From Linyphia triangularis (lineage: Eukaryota > Arthropoda > Arachnida > Araneae > Linyphiidae): a DNA stretch of 64,000 nucleotides. The stretch spans positions 39,635,365-39,699,364 of the forward strand of contig OZ021722.1 of assembly GCA_963978545.1 (NCBI GenBank), in the 5' to 3' direction. Shown one piece after another: positions 10,932 through 22,680 of the stretch; position 1 is the stretch's first letter; every line of letters starts with the position of its first letter. The notes below the pieces were generated by a model. That model was not told the origin of the DNA. It saw only the letters and a list, made by a program, of their open reading frames with translations, and searched no databases. The translations under genes were made by a program, and so were the position numbers.

Positions 10932-11830
10932 TTCCCAATTTTTGTTTCTGGAGCAACGTTATTCGTTTGCACGAATGGGTGCTGGATGATAGTCTGCCGG
11001 ACCGTTAGTGTGATCAAACAAGTCATTGCGCTGTCAAATGTTTGTTTACTGGTGCAAGCGTATATCTTGGAATCAGTGTGAATTGATTTAGAATTGAGAG
11101 ATTAGCTGCCGTTGAAGTTTGTCTGCCGCGGTATTTGTTGAAAATCTTTAGTGTTAAAACTTGAAATGTTTGTCAGGATCGTTGAGAGATATCAATATAT
11201 GTGTGTGGAATTATGACCAGACTGCTGAATACTCAATGGATTATTTGAATCAAAATAAGTTGGTGCGTGCAATCACCTTATTTACATGTCTCTGCAATTT
11301 CCTAAAAATCAAGCAATATTGTGAAAACAAGAATTACATTTTAAAGTTTTTTAATTTTATACCCATTTTGTACAACACCGTTTAAGGTATCTTCCATAGC
11401 AAGCAACTTAAGTAATTTAGTGCTGAAATCGTTGTGATGCATCTGTTTAAAAATATTTAAGCATAATTGGAATTATTTAAAAAGTCAATTATAAAGATTT
11501 ATATGTACATACGCATAAGAATTTAGAGGTTTGAAGGTTATATTTGAAAATATAAATATATATTTACTTTGAGACTTATTTCAATGATTTTCAAATTTAA
11601 TCTTAATTTGCGGCTTACTAAAATTTCGAAGACATGGTATTTTATCGGATGAATGCTTTATACGTTCCCTCGAAATAGTTCCGATTAAAACAAAAATTAT
11701 TCCCGTTTAGGGATAATAATGAAATTTGAGCATTTTTTTTTTTTTTTTAATAATGAAAGAGAGAAAACAATGCTCAGAATTTTCTACATAAAATGTTAAT
11801 AATGGAAATTTAGTATAATTCAAATAAAAT
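10932..11830 (+). other. Probable 3' UTR of the multi-exon gene
   Basis: This is non-coding, AT-rising sequence directly after the stop. A candidate AAATAAAAT poly(A) signal lies at about 11822-11830; the true end is unknown. Confidence 0.35.
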
Positions 11831-12165
11831 TCATCAACGTCCCAACAAATTAACCGATGGTATTTCAATTCTAGATAATCAAATCGGTGTCATAAGGATG
11901 TGATCTATTTGTAGCACTATTTAAATATTAAATTCTAGATTAGGAACAAAATATCTTAATTTTAGTTTGAAGCATGAACATCATAGCAATCTCCTTCAAT
12001 TGGGCTTCCAAGTTTTTCTTTAAATTTAAATACAACAAAAATTCTTTTCGCCAATCTTTTAGAACTAAAGAATTAAAACAAATGTTCAGAGCATGCCCCC
12101 CCCCCCCCCCACACACACACCAAAAAAAAAATAATAAGATTATCCCACAAGAACAAATTTAAATA
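11831..12165. other. Anonymous DNA with a C run and (AC)n
   Basis: A run of about 14 C followed by a short (AC)n tract lies at 12097-12120. Nothing else is recognised. Confidence 0.6.
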
Positions 12166-12660
12166 ATATAACCCATAAAAACAGAGTGTTTAAAAAATTC
12201 TTTATATGCATTGTCAATTTTTATATTCATTAACACAGCGCCGATATTAAAAACATTTCTATCAGCGAAATGCGGTGCAAACTATATTTCAAAATTTATT
12301 TATTAAAAATTAACGTGAACGTCACCTCAAGTATCATTTATTTATTCTGATTGAAGTAATTTTATTATTTATATATTGAAAAAAATTTGGCAACAGAAAA
12401 GAGTTTCAACAATGGTCGGTTCAATGCTTTTTTAGTGCGATTGAATGACGGCAAGTAGGTTTATTAGTATTCCGTAAAAGCGACCTTTTATTGACAGTAA
12501 CAGCTCCAAAATTTGATAGAATGCATTGTCATCGACATCGCGCCTATCTGCCAAATTTCAGCCCGATTGGATGACGGCAAGGGGGTTAATTTGGCCTCCG
12601 TAGATTCCGCTCTCATCGACAAACAAACATACAAAAATGAAGTTAATATAAAGGATTTAA
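12166..12660 (+). repeat. Dispersed about 490-bp repeat, copy 1
   Basis: It starts ATAACCCATAAAAACAGAGT and ends near AAGGATTTAAAAA. It is clearly similar along its whole length to 25693-26200 in the same orientation, with shared blocks such as CAACAATGGTCGGTTCAATG and CAGCCCGATTGGATGACGGC. A shorter related piece lies at about 25012-25250. No coding capacity. Class unknown. Confidence 0.8.
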
Positions 12661-13602
12661 AAACATGAAAACAAAATGATTTCGATGCTTGGAAAAATAG
12701 TCTGAAAACAATGTTTTGGAATAATAAACATGGAGCATATGAAACACTGAATCTTGTTAAAACACGCTGTTGAAACTAAATTTACTTTTGACGTGCAATC
12801 AATTTTAATTAAAATATTGTAACTGAAAAACCGCCAGTTTCTACGAACTCAACATTCATCTTTGGAAGGCCAAATATACTGAAAATGCAACAATTTAAAA
12901 TTTAAGAAGATATTAAATACGATGACAAAAACTTTCTGTTGTTGCTTTATACTTTAAAGTCACAAACAGTCGTTACTTTTATCGTTACTTTTGAATGGTT
13001 TCAGTTGTGCTTCCTTTTTTATGTGTTTTATTAAAATTAGTCTGATGAAGCAGTCAATTGCTAATAATTTTTAAGGGAATGTCACATAGTCAGCGCTAAT
13101 ATGGTTTAAAAATGAGAATCCAAGTAATATTTGATAATTTATGCAATTTAAAAATTTATTGTATTTTGCTTATTCTACTTACTTTGTTGTAAATCTCAAA
13201 CATTTTTAAAAAGACTGCATTGTGAAGGCTGAAATGTTAACGAATACAAAATGATCAATTACAAATAAGAACCACAAAGCGAATATTTCCACCTGTTCTA
13301 CAACATTTAAAGAATTTGTTTATTTTTTAAATAAGTAGCATAGTCTTTCTTTAATATATAGTTGAATATCGAAATGCCTTTTATTCGTTTGAATTTAAAA
13401 TGCGAAAATTAAACTAAATAATTGTTATGAAAACTAATAGTGCCATTGTACTTATTAATTAATTGCTCAGCATGCATAAGCATATCATCTTTATCATATG
13501 TACCATATTTTTTACATTCTTTTAGAAATAACTTAATCAAGTATAAAATAAAAGCTAAGTTAATGAACAAAAAATATTCAAAAATTAATCATGTCAGTTT
13601 AA
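12661..13602. other. Anonymous AT-rich DNA
   Basis: I see no gene, repeat boundary or RNA structure in this stretch. Confidence 0.5.
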
Positions 13603-13806
13603 CCCTTTGCACTCCAGTGGCGCCTCTCAGGCGCCACACGATTGGATGCCAAACCACGAGAGGACCATTAGGTGTGATGCAGAAATTCGATGCAAGGCCA
13701 ATGACTGTGTTTAGTTTCTATGAAGCAAATCCATAAACACCAGCCGAACCTAAAATGTCTCGAGTTGCTGATTCCTCCGCGCGAAAAAGGCCTGGAGTGC
13801 AAAGGG
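13603..13806. mobile_element. piggyBac-type MITE (204 bp)
   Basis: It is flanked by TTAA at 13599-13602 and 13807-13810. It has perfect 15-bp termini, CCCTTTGCACTCCAG and its reverse complement. An internal palindrome TGGCGCC..GGCGCCA sits next to the left end. GC-richer than its surroundings; non-coding. Confidence 0.88.
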
Positions 13807-13810
13807 TTAA

Positions 13811-15409
13811 GGGTCTATACTACTTGTTTGACACCACTTGTTTTTCAAATTTCATTCAAATCGCTCATTCAGTGTTCGATTCGAATTACTTAATTATGGA
13901 CGGACGGTATTCCAAAAGTTCATTTTGGTTACAGAATATTAACAATTACAACCAATTAACCTGATTACAATTACAACCTAATAAGACCTACATCTATTAT
14001 CGGAAAATTTCTAATTTCCGTTACATGTCGATCATACCGGATCAACAGAATAGTCATGGATAATAGTTGTTACTTTGAAAGAATCCCTACTTGAATGTTT
14101 CACTTTCGCCATTTCTAGAATTCTATCAGAGTTGTTTACTGGTGCTTTTAAATGGTATGACATTTGGTATTCCATTCCAAACAGAACTGGAATCATTGTG
14201 TAGTTATAGATTTTATGTGTATGTGATTGTCTTAACATCATCATTCAACTGCAATACATGGTGTGGTTAAAATAAACTTTTAACACGATTTTGACGTTGT
14301 TGGCAAAAGGATATTGTGATTAAAACCTAGATTCTATGCTAATCTAAACAATGCGGTGCAATTAGAATTTTAGATTTAAAGTAATAAATAAATGTCTCTA
14401 TAGAACTCTTTTAAATTACTGTAATGTTTTATTCTATCATTTCCTTCTTAATGACCTCACTGATGCATGAGGTCTGAAGCATTAGTGTAATGCATTATAA
14501 TTATGAGATATCACAAGTCAAATGTATAACAATTTTAGAACACTTTACAAATCCAGCCAATTCTCACAATTGAACTATTTTCCCATGAATTTCGTTTTAA
14601 TTGTGAATCATGTTGCAATAACATTCTTTTATTGTGAAAGAACTTTTATAAAAAATAGAAATGCAAAATAAATTATGCAAATAGATTATGAAATACATAC
14701 TAAACATGCGGTTATTAAAATGTAAGATGAATTTCATTTCTTAGAGCAAGGTAAATGTCATTTTTAAAAAACATATACATGCTATTTAAAGCGTTTAATT
14801 GTAGCCCTTGCCTTATGATATACAAATGTGTATAATCCATGTGATATTTAGGATTATTCTAATGTTTATGTGAATCGCGAAAAAAAAATGGTTTTCGTAA
14901 ATAATTGTTATTAACGTAAGAATTGAGAAAGACACAAAATTGATAAATTGATAGTTTTCATTTTTAAAATGCCTTGAGTTAATTTATGTAATTTTTTGAA
15001 TTATAGAAAAATAACAGAATTTTATTTATACTCTCGTCTTATTATTTTTCCTTTGAACAAAAATCCTACTGATTTCATTAGCATCTACTATACAATATTG
15101 AAAGAAGAAAAAAAAAACTTTATTTTTCTGAATACGTCTCCAAAATCAATTTAGGAATGAAGTCTACAAGTTAATAAATGTGTCAAATATTGTAAACATC
15201 AATAAAGGCACCAAAGCTGTTAAAATCATTACAATTACGTATCAATCATTACATATCACAGGGTTTCTACAATCTTCAACACGAAAAGGCATATCATTTG
15301 AAAGACAACAGAAACGATATTTGCACTTGCAAGATGTCATGTATTTTTCACGAACTTTTCCATACTTTATTGTCTGTTATGAGCGTGTATTAAAGAAACA
15401 GTAGTTCGC
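13811..15409. other. Anonymous AT-rich DNA
   Basis: No exon, domain or repeat boundary is recognised. Confidence 0.5.
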
Positions 15410-15665
15410 AATTTATTTTATTGTTTTGCAAAAATGTCTTTTATTGGCATGTTCATTCGATTTTTTGATAATCAATTTTTTTAGCGCCGATTTAAATATA
15501 TTTAAGTTTATAGCATTGTACTTATTCAATTAGGATTTCACAAATTTACGTATGTTTCGCAAAATAAATTTCATTAGTGGCATGTCCATTCAATTTTTTT
15601 ACAATCAGATTTTTTAGCGGATGATTTAAATATATTTAAATTTATAGTATTGTACTTATACAACT
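15410..15665 (+). repeat. Two-copy about 125-bp tandem duplication
   Basis: The blocks TTTTATTGGCATGTTCATTC..AGCGCCGATTTAAATATA and TTTCATTAGTGGCATGTCCA..AGCGGATGATTTAAATATA lie head to tail. Each ends in a GTACTTATWCAAYTA segment. Clearly diverged, so an old duplication. Confidence 0.7.
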
Positions 15666-17253
15666 AATAAAACTTGTCTAACACAATATTCTTAGGCGTG
15701 TATAGTGCAAGTAGTTATTGTCAAATCAACATATAATTACGAAACATCAGGATAAGTGATCCAGCTGTAGAAGGCACACCAAGTAACAGACTTATTCACA
15801 CTACTTCTATTTTACTAAACTTGAAAAATATATTTTTATCAGAAAGAACTGAAATATGATTTGATACAACACACGTATAAACACAAAATTAACATTTACC
15901 CAAACTGCTGGCTAAGTCCACAAAATATTTTAAGTAAGAAAACATGACCTTGGAGACAAAACAAATTCTCACAAGTAAAAGGTAAACAATGTTTAAATAA
16001 ATTCAATTTATTATACGAACTCTAAACTCAAACTTTTTTTAATTAGTTTTCAAAATCGTGAAATTACTTACGTTACTGCTACTTATGTATACTGCCCTAT
16101 GTCTAAAAATAAGATGGTTGTATTCGATGTTTTCTGCTGCATAGCGTATGCGATGAGACTATACTGCATCGGAACAGAATTAGAGCAAAATGTAACTGAG
16201 AGTATTCCACGTGCAATGGGAAATGCCTTCCGTGGGGTCTTTCAAAGAGCAACTGCCTCGTATTGGCTTCTCATTTAGGAGAAAACCAAGAAACCTCCAA
16301 CCAGGCAACCCGACAATCGAATCGAGACCTTGCATCACAGTAAACGAGGTGTCTCCAATTTTGAAAATAAGAGATTACAGAGCCATACAAAAAATAAGAA
16401 TTTCAAGCTAGAAAAAGAATAAAATGCCGGCAGGTTTTTTTTTTGTACGGATTCGAATTTTCCCCTTCATTTACGATTTCTACTTTTCGAAGTTTAAATA
16501 GAAGTGTCTGCACTGATGTTCCGTCTACTGGTACATTTATTCTACGTATATTTAAAATAAATGTTGATACAAATTTATTTACTTTAAAATTCTCAAATCA
16601 TTTGAATACTAGTAAGTGTTTTTATTTATTATTTTTATTAAGAAATTAGTTTTTATTTTCATAAATAATGCTTACCAAATATACTTAAATATGGCAGCTA
16701 TAAAATACTTAAATGTAAAATAAACTTTTTGCCTCTGAATACCATCACATATGAATTAACCCGGAGCACATCATGCTAAAAAAACACAAATTTCCTTCCT
16801 TTCAACAATAAGTATGGGAACATGCGACAATTTTAAAACACACAAATCAATTGAACGTAATGATATATGTCCAAGAGTGAGGCCAATTCGTTCTCACCTA
16901 CAATTCCTTGATAAACCTGGAACCAACAGATTTTGTTGCGTATTGTAAACAAAGCCTTAATTTTTGTATAAAGAATTTCGTGCAACGTTGATGGTACAAA
17001 TATAAATTAAATATGAAACATGTGGTCATAATTGTGCTTTGTATAAGTCATTTATTTTGCTCAATTGCAATGAGTATCCTTTTTGTACATATATTATTCA
17101 ACCTACCTCAGTTCACTGTATTATTTTTTCAACTGAAATAAACTACTTCATTGAAAGTGTCTCATTTTATTTTTCACTAGTTGGTCACTTTAAGGTGAAA
17201 GCATACAAATTGTTGCAATCGGCTCGATTTTCCTAAGGTTAAAAAAATTTACC
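15666..17253. other. Anonymous AT-rich DNA
   Basis: A less AT-rich patch at about 16200-16400 (containing CCAGGCAACCCGACAATCG) may be a fragment of an unrecognised repeat. No gene is supported. Confidence 0.45.
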
Positions 17254-17267
17254 TGCAACAATGTAGG

Positions 17268-17437
17268 TTGGTTGTTTTCAGATTATCTGGCGCCGTCAAG
17301 CAACACGAGGGCTATAATGAGCCGAAACATTCGTCATTTGACAAGCCAACATACATTTACAAACACCCATGTCTTACACGGGACTCGAACCCGCAACTTC
17401 GCGGTCTAGAAGCTAGTACGCTAACCACTATACCGTT
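17268..17437 (-). repeat. tRNA-derived SINE family A, copy 3
   Basis: Same head, body and tail as the copy at 9464, on the - strand. The head lacks its first few bases. A 14-bp target duplication TGCAACAATGTAGG is found at 17254-17267 and 17438-17451. Confidence 0.92.
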
Positions 17438-17719
17438 TGCAACAATGTAGGACAAATGTATTATATTTTAACAAAAGCAACTCACAAACTGATATGCATA
17501 TAATAAATAAATTATCTTTACTAATATACCTCTTAAGAGCCGGTATCTACACTTTAAACCAAATGCTTTCTTAGCATTATGTTGGCGCCAGGGCATATTT
17601 TAAGGAAATTTGACTGTGTGGGCAACTCTAACTTCCTAGGAGGGGGGGGGGGGGATTGTAAATCTGCAGTTTATGTTAGTTGAATAATCGTCAAAAAAGA
17701 GTTGGGGTGTGAAAATTGG

Positions 17720-17899
17720 TTGGTTGGTTGTATTCAGATTATCTGGCGCCGTCAGCAACACGAGGGCTATAATGCGCCGAAACTTTCGTCATTAGACAAG
17801 CCAACATACATTTACAAACACCCATGCCTACACGGGACTCGAACCCGCAACCTCGCGGTCTAGAAGCTAGGACGCTAATCACTATACCGTTTGGTCGGC
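17720..17899 (-). repeat. tRNA-derived SINE family A, copy 4 (nested in hAT)
   Basis: A full-length - strand copy with head, body and (CAACC)n-type tail. A 12-bp duplication TGTGAAAATTGG lies at 17708-17719 and 17900-17911. It inserted after the surrounding hAT element. Confidence 0.92.
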
Positions 17900-18276
17900 T
17901 GTGAAAATTGGAATTACGGAAATTATTGCTAATGGTCGTTTTGTTCGATAGGAAAAGAGTGTAAGGAACGTAAACTCTGTGACTTTTTGAACTATTTTAA
18001 TTTCTTTCATTATAATACAACCATTAATTTTCTTTTTAATACAACCAAATTCAAATAACATTGTCTTTTTCAAAAAAAAAAAAAATTTCATATAAAACCT
18101 CTCTTTGTAGAGTTCAGCTTCTGGTTTTCTTTATCTTCGGTTTTTAATTTGCAGAAATTTTATGACGGATGGCCGCGGGTTTGAAATAGGCCGTCCCGCA
18201 GCCATTTAGAGCGATATTCAATCTTTAGTTTATTGTTGTAAGTTTCGTTCCGGTCCGATGGTCCGATTTGACTATA

Positions 18277-18786
18277 TTATAACTGGAAACTACCCGCTCC
18301 ACCTGCATCGAATGGTGAGTTGCCACGATAAGTGTTCCAAGCAACTTTTTGAGTGGCCCTTTGGATACGACGCCCTTTGGAAGTGCAGGAACCAATGTCC
18401 GAATTCTCTGGGAGAGTGGGAATTTGATCAATGAGCGGCCAGCTTTCACATACAGAATCCGCAAATTCAGAAACTTCATTCGGAAACAGGTTGGAAAGTA
18501 AATTTTCTCCGACGGAGATTATTTCTGCCGCTGATCCTGCAACGCATAAGGCTTTGGCGGTTTTTAAAGTTTCAGCCTGTTCGTCATTAACTCTATCTTT
18601 AAGAAAATTTATTGATGATAGGACAATTTCTTGTCTTATTGACGCTTCCATGTGGCATTTTTTTACAGAAAAATAATTTTTTTTTATAGAAACACATAAC
18701 CGCTGGAAAAAATTAAGAAAATGTACGTGGGCAATTTTATTTGACTGTGGGGGCAATTTTATTTGACTGTGTAAGCAATTGCCCAA
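18277..18786 (-). CDS. 169-codon open frame inside a hAT element, function unknown
   Basis: This frame (MGNCLHSQIK at its first Met; MEASIRQEIVLSSINFLKDR further in, at codon 46) starts close to the right terminus of the hAT element at 17589-18810 and ends GGAGSFQL. The second Met looks like the more natural start, because upstream codons cover subterminal repeat. No BED finger or hAT catalytic motif is visible. It could be the amino-terminal exon of a lost accessory or transposase gene, or chance. Neighbouring sequence does not extend it. Confidence 0.3.
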   Translation of the reverse strand: MGNCLHSQIKLPPQSNKIAHVHFLNFFQRLCVSIKKNYFSVKKCHMEASIRQEIVLSSINFLKDRVNDEQAETLKTAKALCVAGSAAEIISVGENLLSNLFPNEVSEFADSVCESWPLIDQIPTLPENSDIGSCTSKGRRIQRATQKVAWNTYRGNSPFDAGGAGSFQL

Positions 18787-18821
18787 AACAACCCCTTAAA
18801 ATATGCCCTGGTTGGCGCCCA

Positions 18822-18996
18822 TGCCGACCAAACGGTATAGTGCTTAGCGTGCTGGTTTCTGGACCGCGAGGTTGCGAGTCCCGTGTTAGGCATGGGTGTT
18901 TGTAAATGTATATTGGCTTGTCAAATGACGAATGTTTCGGCGCATTGTAGCTCTCGTGTTGCTGACGGCGCCAGATAATCTGAAAACAACCAACCT
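18822..18996 (+). repeat. tRNA-derived SINE family A, copy 5
   Basis: A plus-strand copy starting TGCCGACCAAACGGTATAGT and ending ACAACCAACC. Target duplication GTTGGCGCCCA at 18811-18821 and 18997-19007. The first copy of this duplication contains the hAT element's own GTTGGCGC, so the SINE landed exactly at the hAT border. A few bases around the B box are deleted. Confidence 0.9.
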
Positions 18997-19328
18997 GTTG
19001 GCGCCCAACATTGGTTCTTGTGCCATAAAAAAATAACTTAATCAACCAACCACAATATCTGCTAGAATTTTTATAACAGATATAACGACGGTAATATCAG
19101 CCCATTTAAAAAAATTGAAGGTAAAATAAGTAGTTTTTTTTTTTTTTTTTATTACACTTTTTTAAAAAATTATTAGAAATTTCATACATACTAATTATTT
19201 TGTTCATGTGCGTCAAGACCTGCTCCGATCTTGGGATTCGCCATCCTGATCAGCCTGACTGACTTTCAAGCGCAAGCTTCAACCGCGTGCTACTTCATTT
19301 TTCACTCCTGAGTGTTTGTAGATATAGT

Positions 19329-19489
19329 GTGGTTGGTTGTTTTCAGATTATCGAGCACACGAGGGCTATAATGCGACAAAACATTCGTCATTAGACAAGT
19401 CAACATACATTTACAAACACCCATGCCTAATACGGGACTCGAACCCGCAACCTCGCGGTCTAGAAGCTAGCACGCTAACCACTATACCG
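19329..19489 (-). repeat. tRNA-derived SINE family A, copy 6
   Basis: A minus-strand copy with a small deletion in the GCGCCGTCAGCAAC segment. A 14-bp duplication TTTGTAGATATAGT at 19315-19328 and 19490-19503. Confidence 0.9.
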
Positions 19490-19503
19490 TTTGTAGATAT
19501 AGT

Positions 19504-21005
19504 ATGACTTTCACTATAGTTTAAATATAGTTTGTCTTGTTAGCTGGAGACTGGGTTTTTGAATGTTTCTAATAAATATTATAAAGTTTTTATGGTGTTG
19601 TTGGATGTCCAGATCCGATATCACCTTCTAAATCGAGAGTGAGAAAAGGTTAGCCACATAAGCATATATTACTTTCCTGCTATAATAGTAGTTTTGGATA
19701 GAGTTGTACTTGCAATCACTGGGGCAATCTAAAAAAAAAGGGGGTCGATCCGGTAATTTTTTTTTTTTTTCTTTTAAATAGTTTTCCCATTATTTTCAAT
19801 ATAAATAATTGCCTTCTTTCGCATTTTTTTAAAATCCCAATTCATTCAAATTCCAATCAGACGAAACGGTCGTTTCGCCGCCAACCTTAAAAAAGGCAGA
19901 AACGACAGTATCTATTCTCTGCACAACTTCCAGCGAAAAAGCCGAAATTGACTATTTTCTAGCGCGCTTACGAAACTTCACATAATTATACAAAAAATAC
20001 CATAGATTCGTCTCGGTGATACCTTTCAAAGAAAAAAAAATTGAGTACCTAGGACAAAAGACAACGAAGAAAAAAAATATTGAAAATTCCAAAACGAAAT
20101 AAAAAAACGAGTTCTAGCCCGATTTTGAAGTAAAAATTTAGACAAACGTACAGCCCTAACTAATCTATAGATCTTCAAACGGATTGAATTATAGGATGCG
20201 GAATGTTTCAACTTAAAATCCTACGCTGGTTTGAACTTCATTAAATAATTCTTTCTATTTTTAATTAATTTAAAACCACTTTTTTTCATTTCATAATTTG
20301 GCGACAGATAAAGGCGATCAGCTTGTAATTAAGGTTCAGATATATATGCCAAAAGTTGCCAAACAGGTTTGCTATCATTTGGAAGTTAGTTTTTCCGACA
20401 TGTTAGGCTTAAGTGAGTTTTAATGTAATGTTAAAGTATAGGAGAACGAATTGGACTATAATTATATGGCTTATAACATCTTTAAAATTTAAATAATTTA
20501 ATTTTTGAAGAGACAGAATTAAAGAGAAATATTTGTTCTTTAAGTTGCATGTGTTATTTGAACTGTATGACAATTTAGAGAGAGTTAACTTTCAAAAACA
20601 TTTTAATTTCGGAAAAGCTCCGTTTAAAAATGAAAATAATCACATTGTGTTGCAAGATACTATGGGCAAAATATAAATGTGGAGGTTATACGAGCTGACG
20701 TCACAGTCAACTCATTACAGAGGACTAAGTGAACCACGCATTGCGATTGGCTAATAGAATTTGCAAAAATGTCATTCGTTTTTAAAGATGTGTTGATTTT
20801 TACTTTCCGTTGTAAAATGAAATTGTAGAATCATATATCATCAAAATTGTAATTTCATAGTGAATTTTAAAATTGTTGTTAAGAAAATATTTTAAATTTT
20901 GTCAAATATCAATGGGTTATTATGTGAACCAAAATAATGTTAGTTTCTAGTACTCGTTCGTGGTATTTTTTGATGGTTACTGCCGTCCGCATTCAACCAA
21001 TTTGT
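19504..21005. other. Anonymous AT-rich DNA
   Basis: T runs near 19755. A patch with GACGTCACAGTC near 20700 resembles patches near 1710 and 3365. No gene is supported. Confidence 0.45.
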
Positions 21006-21408
21006 CAATTTTCAAGTAGATTTTAGCATGCAAGATATCATTGAACTCAACTTGAAGAATTATGAATATTCATGGTACCAGGTGTACCATAGGTGGTACT
21101 ACTTCTGGTTTATCAATTTTGAAGATAAATATGGCATGTTGGGTGTCGTTAGGCTTGTCTTGAAAAATTATGATTGTTTAAGGTACCAGGTATAGCATAG
21201 GTAGTACCACTTTCGGTTTATCAATTTCCAAGATAAATATGGCATGTTGGACTTTTGTTTTGATGAATTATGAATGTTTAAAGTACCAGGTATGCTAATG
21301 GTACCACTTTCGGTTTATCAATTTTAAAGATAATTATTGCATGTAAGGTATCGTCGAACTCAGTTTGAAGAATTATGAATATCCCTGGTACCAGGTTTAC
21401 CATAGGGG
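21006..21408 (+). repeat. Four-copy tandem repeat, about 100-bp unit
   Basis: Units begin TCAATTTT near 21006, 21108, 21218 and 21317. Each contains AAGATAAATATGGCATGTTG-like, GAATTATGAAT and GTACCAGGT..ACCATAGG blocks. Units are diverged by indels, and the array ends next to the inverted repeat at 21481. Confidence 0.8.
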
Positions 21409-21480
21409 ATAAATAGAAAAACGATGAAACGGACAAATTCAAAAAAGAGAAGTCGTCAGTGTTTAAAAAAAATTCATGAT

Positions 21481-22278
21481 ATCCCCCAAAAAAACACTTT
21501 TGAAAAGTAGAAGAACCACCAACCTCAAAAACACAAAAAACTTTCTTACAATAAAAATATCATAAACATGATGAAAATTTTCAGCCACAAACACAGTGAT
21601 ATAAAAAAATGGCCAACCTCTGATTAGAACTCTCGGTTGTGACTCGCTTACGAATGTATGCTTACTTAATTTATTTTTAACATTTAAGTTCCGCTCCCAT
21701 AAAAATTTACGCTGCTTGAGGTTGGTGCCCGTCTTAATTACTAACCTTTAAAACCCCCCCCCACACATAAAAACTTTCCAAAATGTATTTATCAACCAAA
21801 CAAAAGCTTACCAGAAACACTTTAGTTTCCTACTTAAAAAATTCTTAATAACGATTCAAATGCAAGCGTTTGAGCACAGTTTCTCTATACTATTTTGAAA
21901 ATTACACGAGCTTGAATATTTACACCACTTTGTATTTCCTACCCATCCAAATGAAATCATAAACTCAAATATTCGTGCAAACATCCATAAATTAGTTTAA
22001 ACGCAAGCATTGTTAATATTCCTATGACGGGCGCCAACCTCAAGCAGCGTAAATTTGTATGGGAGCGGAACTTAAATGTTAAAAATAAATTAAGTAAGCA
22101 TACATTCGTAAGCGAGTCACAACCGAGAGTTCTAATCAGAGGTTGGCCATTTTTTTATATCACTGTGTTTGTGGCTGAAAATTTTCATCATGTTTATGAT
22201 TTTTTTATTGTAAGAAAGTTTTTTGTGTTTTTGAGGTTGGTGGTTCTTCTACTTTTCAAAAGTGTTTTTTGGGGGGAT
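21481..22278. mobile_element. Fold-back element with 253-bp near-identical inverted arms
   Basis: The left arm (21481-21733) and right arm (22026-22278) are inverted copies with only a few mismatches. Shared blocks include AAGTAGAAGAACCACCAACC, CAGCCACAAACACAGTGATA and TTTAAGTTCCGCTCCCAT. The 292-bp spacer is unrelated to the arms. Outer ends are ATCCCCC/GGGGGGAT. No clear target duplication and no transposase. Transcripts would form a long hairpin. Confidence 0.85.
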
Positions 22279-22364
22279 CCCTTAACTCTCCAGTGAGGCC
22301 TATCATTTGGAAAAATAAAATTAACTATTGGAACTGACTTTATATACGAATATTCAAATAATCA

Positions 22365-22680
22365 CTTATGTTATTATTTTATTATTATATCATCAATTAT
22401 TTTATTATTATATTATCAATTATTTTATTATTATATTATCAATTATTTTATTAAAATTTTATTGTTTAATTATTGAAATTATTTTATTAAAACTTATTAT
22501 TTAATTATTGAAATTATTTTATTAAAACTTATTATTTAATTATTGAAATTATTTTATTAAAACTTATTATTTAATTATTGAAATTATTTTATTAAAACTT
22601 ATTATTTAATTATTGAAATTATTTTATTAAAATTTATTAATTATTGATTTTTTTTTAATTTATTAACTATTAAAATTATT
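22365..22680 (+). repeat. AT-only tandem repeats
   Basis: First about three units of TTATTTTATTATTATATTAT type with a roughly 24-bp period, then about five units of ATTGAAATTATTTTATTAAA type with a roughly 36-bp period. Several units are identical. Confidence 0.85.

Larger units (their letters stand above)
17589..18810 (-). mobile_element. hAT-type element with 8-bp target duplication
   Basis: Perfect duplication GTTGGCGC at 17581-17588 and 18811-18818. Termini CAGGGCATATTTTAAGG match at both ends in inverted orientation; subterminal ACAGTCAAAT and GGGCAA motifs also recur. A SINE (17720-17899) is inserted inside, and a G run lies near 17640. A 169-codon open frame on the - strand starts 24 bp inside the right terminus. 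The 8-bp duplication plus CAGGG terminus is diagnostic of hAT-type transposition. Confidence 0.85.

Noticed and set aside
16211..16411. 66-codon frame in a less AT-rich patch
   Set aside because: It has no recognisable domain and no exon borders. More likely a fragment of an unclassified repeat.
18500..18660. Resemblance of MEASIRQEIVLSSINFLKDR to the N-terminal helix of Pex14-type proteins
   Set aside because: The similarity stops after about 20 residues and lacks the following conserved segment. The frame lies inside a hAT element, so chance is more likely.
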